DNA of 64,000 nt from Antedon bifida (taxonomy: Eukaryota; Echinodermata; Crinoidea; Comatulida; Antedonidae). The stretch lies in NCBI GenBank assembly GCA_963402885.1, contig OY727100.1, positions 17,515,395 to 17,579,394 of the forward strand, in the 5' to 3' direction. Numbering within the stretch: the stretch's first letter is position 1; every line of letters begins with the position of its first letter. The notes under the pieces were generated by a model. It had not been told where the DNA came from. It searched no databases and saw nothing but the letters and a program-made list of their open reading frames with translations. Positions 58,987-64,000 of the stretch are shown one piece after another. The translations under genes and the position numbers were made by a program.

Positions 58987-61900
58987 ATGAAGCCCGAATT
59001 TAGTAAGGTAAGCAAAAGAGATATCCTTTTATTTTCACCTTCTATTGGTAATTAGTTAATTCTCTGGATATGATTATACTTGTTGAATTAAAATAGATGT
59101 TTATTTGAGAAATTGTGTAATTTGTAATCACATAATTTAAATAATAATATAATTATCAATTGTTGTTTTATAATTAATAAACAACTTATCTATTCATTAA
59201 TATCTTAACATTTAAATTTTAGTTGTTCACTACTGATATAGGGGCGCCCAATTTAAAGATTGCTTGCTGTGGCATCCCTATTCCATTTGTTTGCTTTCTT
59301 GCATTATAATAATATGTTCATTATTGGTTGTATATTTGTATATTATTTGTGGAAATACAGGCACTGTAAATGTTATTATTATTACATAATGATCTACAGT
59401 ATAGTAGTAGGCCTATGTCTAGACACAAGCACACTGTATAGAATTATAGACATGCTTAGAATACCAATGACAAGGAGTGTTTGTAATACAGTAGATCGAT
59501 ATTGTAAAGCAAGCTACAGTATCATCTACAGTACTGTACATACATGTAAATACTCTTGTGTCTAATATTGTGTAGTTCAATTGATGGTTTCAATTTGAAA
59601 CCACCACAAGCATTGAAGTTATAAGACACCTGTGTAGAATTTCCTCTTCCTCAAAAAACACAATTTGCACATTATTGTGTGTACACATAGATTTTTTAGA
59701 GGTCATTGAATATTCATACAGTACGGCCCATAGACTTACAAGTTACAGTACAAGAACTTGCTTGTTTCCTCATATTTAAAAGATAAACTTTAAAACATGA
59801 ATTAATTCCGTTTTTTACACCCGTTTATATGGAGTATCGTATTGTTTCAAGTGTTTTTCTAGAGAAGCACGCCATCATCTGTTTCCAGCAATTGGCTTGT
59901 ATACAAATTTGTTAGTGGTGTTTAAAACTAATAAAATAATACTTTTTTTTTTCTTTGTTTAGGACAAAATCTAATTGCTCCTTTTCATTCATGATTTTTA
60001 TAGCAGTAGAATTGTTGACATGGTCCCTTAATATTTCTGATTTCTTATTTTTGCAGGCGATAATCGAAAGGTGGAAAAGTATTGATACTTTGCAAAGATG
60101 CAAACATAATCATGCAATTAAGATCTGCTTCTTTGCACCTTTTTTGTTTGGCAAATCATACGTTCCAGAGTGTTGGCTTGGATGGCTACAAGAAGCAGGC
60201 TTCCTGAAAAACGCAAAGTATGTAACCTCTCTTAGGCCGGCCCTTGTTTCCGCAGCCAAAACAAAATTATCGGTTAATTTTTGAACTAATATTAATAAAG
60301 CGTGCATGATCAGTCATTACCAAACAACCAGATGCCCAATCACAACGCAAAAATTTGTCCTTCAGGTCAAAGGTTAAAAATTATCACATTTATCCAACAA
60401 TTATCCAATTTGAATGAGATAATTATCAGTTAATTTTTTTCCAACGGAATCGGTTAAAACCTGGTTCTATATGCTGTTTATCGGTTAATTTTTATCGGTT
60501 ATTTTTTGGCTGCGGAAAGATGCTATTTTAATACCCTGTGGTATCTTAAGAAGAGAGTAGAGGTAGTAGGGTATCAACATGACCAGAATTGTACTGGGAT
60601 ACCAGCTCTTACAAATAAGTATCTTTACTAGCCTATAAATAGCACTGACCAGAAATGTTTTCCTGTGAGCTCCTAAACCAACTAATATACAGTACCTAGA
60701 CTAAGGTTACCATCCTCTTTATTTATTTTTTTTCTTTTAAATATTACTAAAATATATTCATTTCATAATGAAGTTTCATTATTCATATCTTAGCATATTC
60801 ATTAACATGTTAATTTGTATTCAAATCTTCGCGTATTTATTTCCTAAAGTATTCTTTGCATCATAAAGACAGGATGGTAAGAAATAAATGCTTGAAAAAT
60901 AAACAAAGAATTAACACGTATTCTAACAAGTATTCTTTCTTAATACATTCACTTTCTTAACATATTAATTTCTTAACATTACATATGTTATAATTTTAGC
61001 AAATTCATTTCTTAATGTAGAGTAATCATATTTTTGCATTATTTCTTAACATAATCATATCTTAGCGTATACATCCATTTTTTGCATATCTCTTAGCATA
61101 TTTATTTCTTACATGTTCATTTCTTAACATCATAATCGTAGCGTGTTAATTCTTTGTTTATTTTTCAAGCATTTATTTCTTACCATCCTGTCTTTATGAT
61201 GCAAAGCATTTTTGTGAATTAAGACCTGAATAAATGTTATCAGTCTTTATTGTTCTCACTAACACTAATACAGTAGCTTTTTATTTCTAATAAATACATT
61301 AGTGTCAATAAATATATGAATTATGAATGGCAGGCTATTTTCAGTCCAACGTTTTGTGTGAAAATTCTTTAAAATGTTCTCATGCCAAAGATTGTTGTTT
61401 AATGAAAGAAGTGTCTTTGTGCTCTTGTTGCTATTGTAGATCGCTTAACAGAATGTTTTTGTTCTCACCTCGTAGTTACCAATACCCTTCTTTCTACATG
61501 ACACACAGACTGTAAATACTGTATACTGTGCATTATGATTTAGGGATCATGTCAAAATTATTCTACTGCAGAATATTGTCAATTTGTTTAATGACTTTGA
61601 TTTTAGTAATCCAATGTAGAAGTTTATTATTGATGAGTCAGTCACTGTATGATTAGTCAAAAAAAAAAAGCTAAATCTAGTGCATAAACAGATTAAAGAG
61701 CAAACCACAAAAAAAATGTTTGTTTTGAAGGAAACTGCTCTACAGTAGTTCCTCAAAGTATAATGAAGAGGAAATTTTTATTAAAAGAATTTTGATTGGT
61801 AACTAATAAATTTGATAATCTAAAAAAGTAAAATCTTTAAAATAAAATTTAATGACAAAAAAGAGTAAAATTAACAACTAAACAACCAAATAGCACAAAA

Positions 61901-63385
61901 AAAGGTGACGGCGGGAAATACAATTAGTAACAAAGGCTGATAGGCTCCTCTTCTCGTTAATTATTAAACAATTTAGCTTGGATTGATTCATATTTGTTAA
62001 CAGACTGTTTACTCTTTTATCCAAAGCAATTTTATTGAATTAAGCTATCAAATTTAGATTTGCAATTAGATACTTTAAAATAAGTTATCAGTAACTGATA
62101 TCATGATTTCTTAGATGTTCTCCTATGATACCTTTGTTGTGTTCATTAATGCGTTGATAAATATAAGATATTTTTGTGTACGTCATACACAGGAGAATCC
62201 CAGGTGTAGTTCCACCTCCCAATTCAGACAAATTTCAAAAGGATGGGATTATACACGAGGAACTACGAACCACTTAAATTTGTGTAGTCGTTTTTTAATG
62301 CCGATTGTTAAATGAAGGTAAAATGGCTGACATGGTTGACTATTAAACCGTAACAGATTTAATGATTGTAGTAACAATAGAGTTGGCAATGCATGAATAA
62401 CTTAGCATTCTTTGCTTTGTTGAAACTACGTAAATATCACACTGTGTGTATGATGCTCAAAGTTCACTGGGAAATGAAAATACCAAAAATAACAATTTTT
62501 GGAACATTCTAGTAAAATGATTTTCACGTATACAACTTTTTAACAAGTAATGATCCCTGTATAATATTACATTATAACATATTAATTATATTTTATTTAA
62601 TAATAATAGAGTTCTTTCAATTCTTTTATTTTTTCAATGTAGTCATTGCAATAAACAGTGTGTAATATATTATGCAAATAAAGAAACTTGATAAATAATT
62701 GGTTGAAGATGTATTGTCCCCCAAAAACATGAAAAACTTTGACAGACTTTGAATATGTTATTTTGTAGTTTTAATAAAGTTAATCACTTCCATAGAAAAA
62801 TAAAGAAAAAATAATTTTTTCACTTGTAAAATGACAAAATAAATGGTTAAATTCAACCAAAAATCCATTGGCTGGCAGCCAATTTGACTATATTTTGCTT
62901 TAAATTACATTTTTTTCAGGTAAATACATTTTTTTTCAATCCAATTTTTGATCAAAGTGGAAGTTACATTAAAATTGAATATTCAACAAAAATGTTTTAA
63001 AGGATTATTTTTTCAGGGGGACAATACATCTTTAAACAAAAGTTTAAATAAAATATAGTTACTGCAGTAGAATAATTTGAACATTACTGCCAAAGTCTTT
63101 TTTTTTATTAATCATTTTAGAACACATTTTAAAAATGACTGCTACACTGGATGTAAAACCTAACCAGTGATTTTTAAATCAGGGTTTATAGAATAAAGAC
63201 ATGTAGAAAATCATGATTGTTAGAACCCCAGCCTCCACTGCATTACAAAAATAGTAGGCGTACATGTATTTTTAATTCATTTTGTTTTCTTTTGTAGAAA
63301 ACTGGAAGTGACGTGCCATAACGATTCCCTCTTCTTTGCTCTAGATACACTTGATAAAATATTTAATGCATTAGTAAAAAAGATG
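58987..63385 (+). CDS. Unrecognised gene, first three exons (3' end outside window)
   Basis: Exons 58987-59007, 60057-60217 and 63298-63385 join in phase with GT-AG borders and give an open frame of 90 residues that continues beyond the last donor (GT at 63386). It starts MKPEFSK; then come AIIERWKSIDTLQRC, FFAPFLFGKSYVPECW, LGWLQEAGFLKNAK and KLEVTCHNDSLFFALDTLD, ending NALVKKM. The exons look real: codon use is normal, the phases match and they stand out from the AT-rich introns. I do not recognise the family. The mixed hydrophobic and aromatic composition suggests a soluble alpha-helical protein. There is no signal peptide. The first exon is very short, so the start is less certain than the other two exons. 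Confidence 0.6.
60247..60518. mobile_element. MITE with TTTCCGCAGCCAAAA ends
   Basis: 60247-60261 and 60504-60518 are exact 15-bp inverted complements. Inside each end ATCGGTTAATTTTT recurs. 272 bp, non-coding. It begins about 30 bp after an exon of the unrecognised gene. Confidence 0.7.
60736..61206. repeat. Degenerate TTTCTTAACATATTCA satellite with 65-bp perfect inverted repeat
   Basis: Imperfect units of about 16-20 bp (CATATCTTAGCATATTCATT, TTTCTTAACATATTAATTTC) fill the region. Within it, 60854-60918 and 61142-61206 are exact 65-bp complements, starting CTTTGCATCATAAAGACAGG on the left. They are separated by 223 bp of the same satellite. Confidence 0.85.
62706..63033. mobile_element. 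MITE, 'GATGTATTGTCCCCC' family, copy C
   Basis: The most complete copy: AAGATGTATTGTCCCCCAAA at the left and GGGGGACAATACATCTTT at the right give an 18-bp inverted repeat. The interior shares AAATGGTTAAATTCAACCAA with copy B. It ends 265 bp before the third exon of the unrecognised gene. Confidence 0.8.
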
Positions 63386-63826
63386 GTAAGATTCATATAA
63401 AAATCATTGCTATTTCCACTTGTACAAATACCACATAATTATGAGAATTATACTCATTTTCACGTCAGATGGAGAAGTTATTGGGCGGATTTTTATCTAG
63501 CTTTACAGAATTATCTCTTTTTTGGGCACCCCTTTCCTGTAAACTTAATGAGGGGAAACTGCACATTGAGAAAGGTTACATTACAGAATGTATCTTATAT
63601 GAAAAGAAATCTAACAAAAAGAACTGGTGTTTTACTGTAAAAACTTAACTGACTTTACTTAGGCAAAAAGATTGATTGGTTTTCACTAGAGACGCTACAC
63701 AAGGAAGTAACGAAGCATAAATAAATTAACCAATCAAAGTCAATGGATTATTCAAATTGCCGCTTGTCGTTGGTCAACTCGCTTGTGTTGCATCTATGTA
63801 CTTGCACTGCATTTCTAATGGCAACC

Positions 63827-63955
63827 AAGCTCTGTCTACAATATCAAACTGAATGTGATGTGCCCATATGGACACGATGATGTCATATCACTATCGTGTT
63901 TAAGCACATGACATTTTTTTGTCGTCAAACTAATATGATAGTGAAGACAGAGCTT
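63827..63955. mobile_element. MITE, 'CTCTGTCTACACTATCAAACT' family, copy 5
   Basis: AAGCTCTGTCTACAATATCA and TGATAGTGAAGACAGAGCTT are near-perfect inverted ends around TGATGTGCCCATATGGACAC and TCATATCACTATCGTGTTTA. It is in an intron of the unrecognised gene. Confidence 0.75.
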
Positions 63956-64000
63956 AACTTATTTACTTATTTAAATTATTTCCTGTATTTGAATGTTTCT

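Noticed and set aside
61327-61515. 62-codon Cys-rich open frame
   Set aside because: It looks zinc-finger-like only by chance: the cysteine spacing fits no finger type, and no splice sites or relatives are visible.

Overview
The window reads as a piece of an animal nuclear genome: large introns, GT-AG splice sites, AT-rich non-coding DNA and many small inverted-repeat elements. The conserved proteins are closest, from memory, to vertebrate and other deuterostome orthologues. A mosaic fucolectin-kringle-LamG-PAN protein and the very common AGGCCTAGGCCT-type repeat suggest a marine invertebrate deuterostome, most likely an echinoderm. That assignment is inference; no database was searched. Region by region: 2-10030 (+) is the C-terminal three quarters of a sacsin co-chaperone on one giant exon. 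10031-12604 holds its 3' region, a MITE and a minisatellite whose units each carry a hairpin. 12605-16487 (+) is a five-exon gamma-butyrobetaine dioxygenase (BBOX1-like) gene. 16488-21356 is a repeat block: a tRNA-derived SINE, then two Helitron-like copies in tandem. 21621-26377 (-) is a complete 13-exon GPR89 (Golgi pH regulator) gene. It stands head to head with 26898-41437 (+), a complete 22-exon USP25/USP28 deubiquitinase gene whose first intron contains a young, non-coding LTR element. 41438-46364 contains a LINE remnant, a scrambled partial copy of the next gene, and tandem and dispersed repeats. 46365-52749 (-) is a secreted-lectin-like gene (FTP, kringle, LamG, PAN). Its large intron hosts, on the opposite strand, a complete four-exon gene (49552-51078) of unknown function built from two alternating repeated modules. 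52750-58986 is repeat-rich without a gene I can support. 58987-63385 (+) is the first three exons of an unrecognised gene that runs off the window. Sacsin, GPR89, USP25/28 and the dioxygenase are separate housekeeping or metabolic functions (chaperoning, Golgi ion balance, deubiquitination, carnitine synthesis), and nothing suggests they form one pathway. The accessory part is 41.4-52.8 kb, where lectin-type domains have been duplicated and rearranged and an orphan gene sits in an intron. Exon borders were placed by hand from reading frame, splice consensus and remembered family alignments. In every gene the splice phases agree across all junctions.
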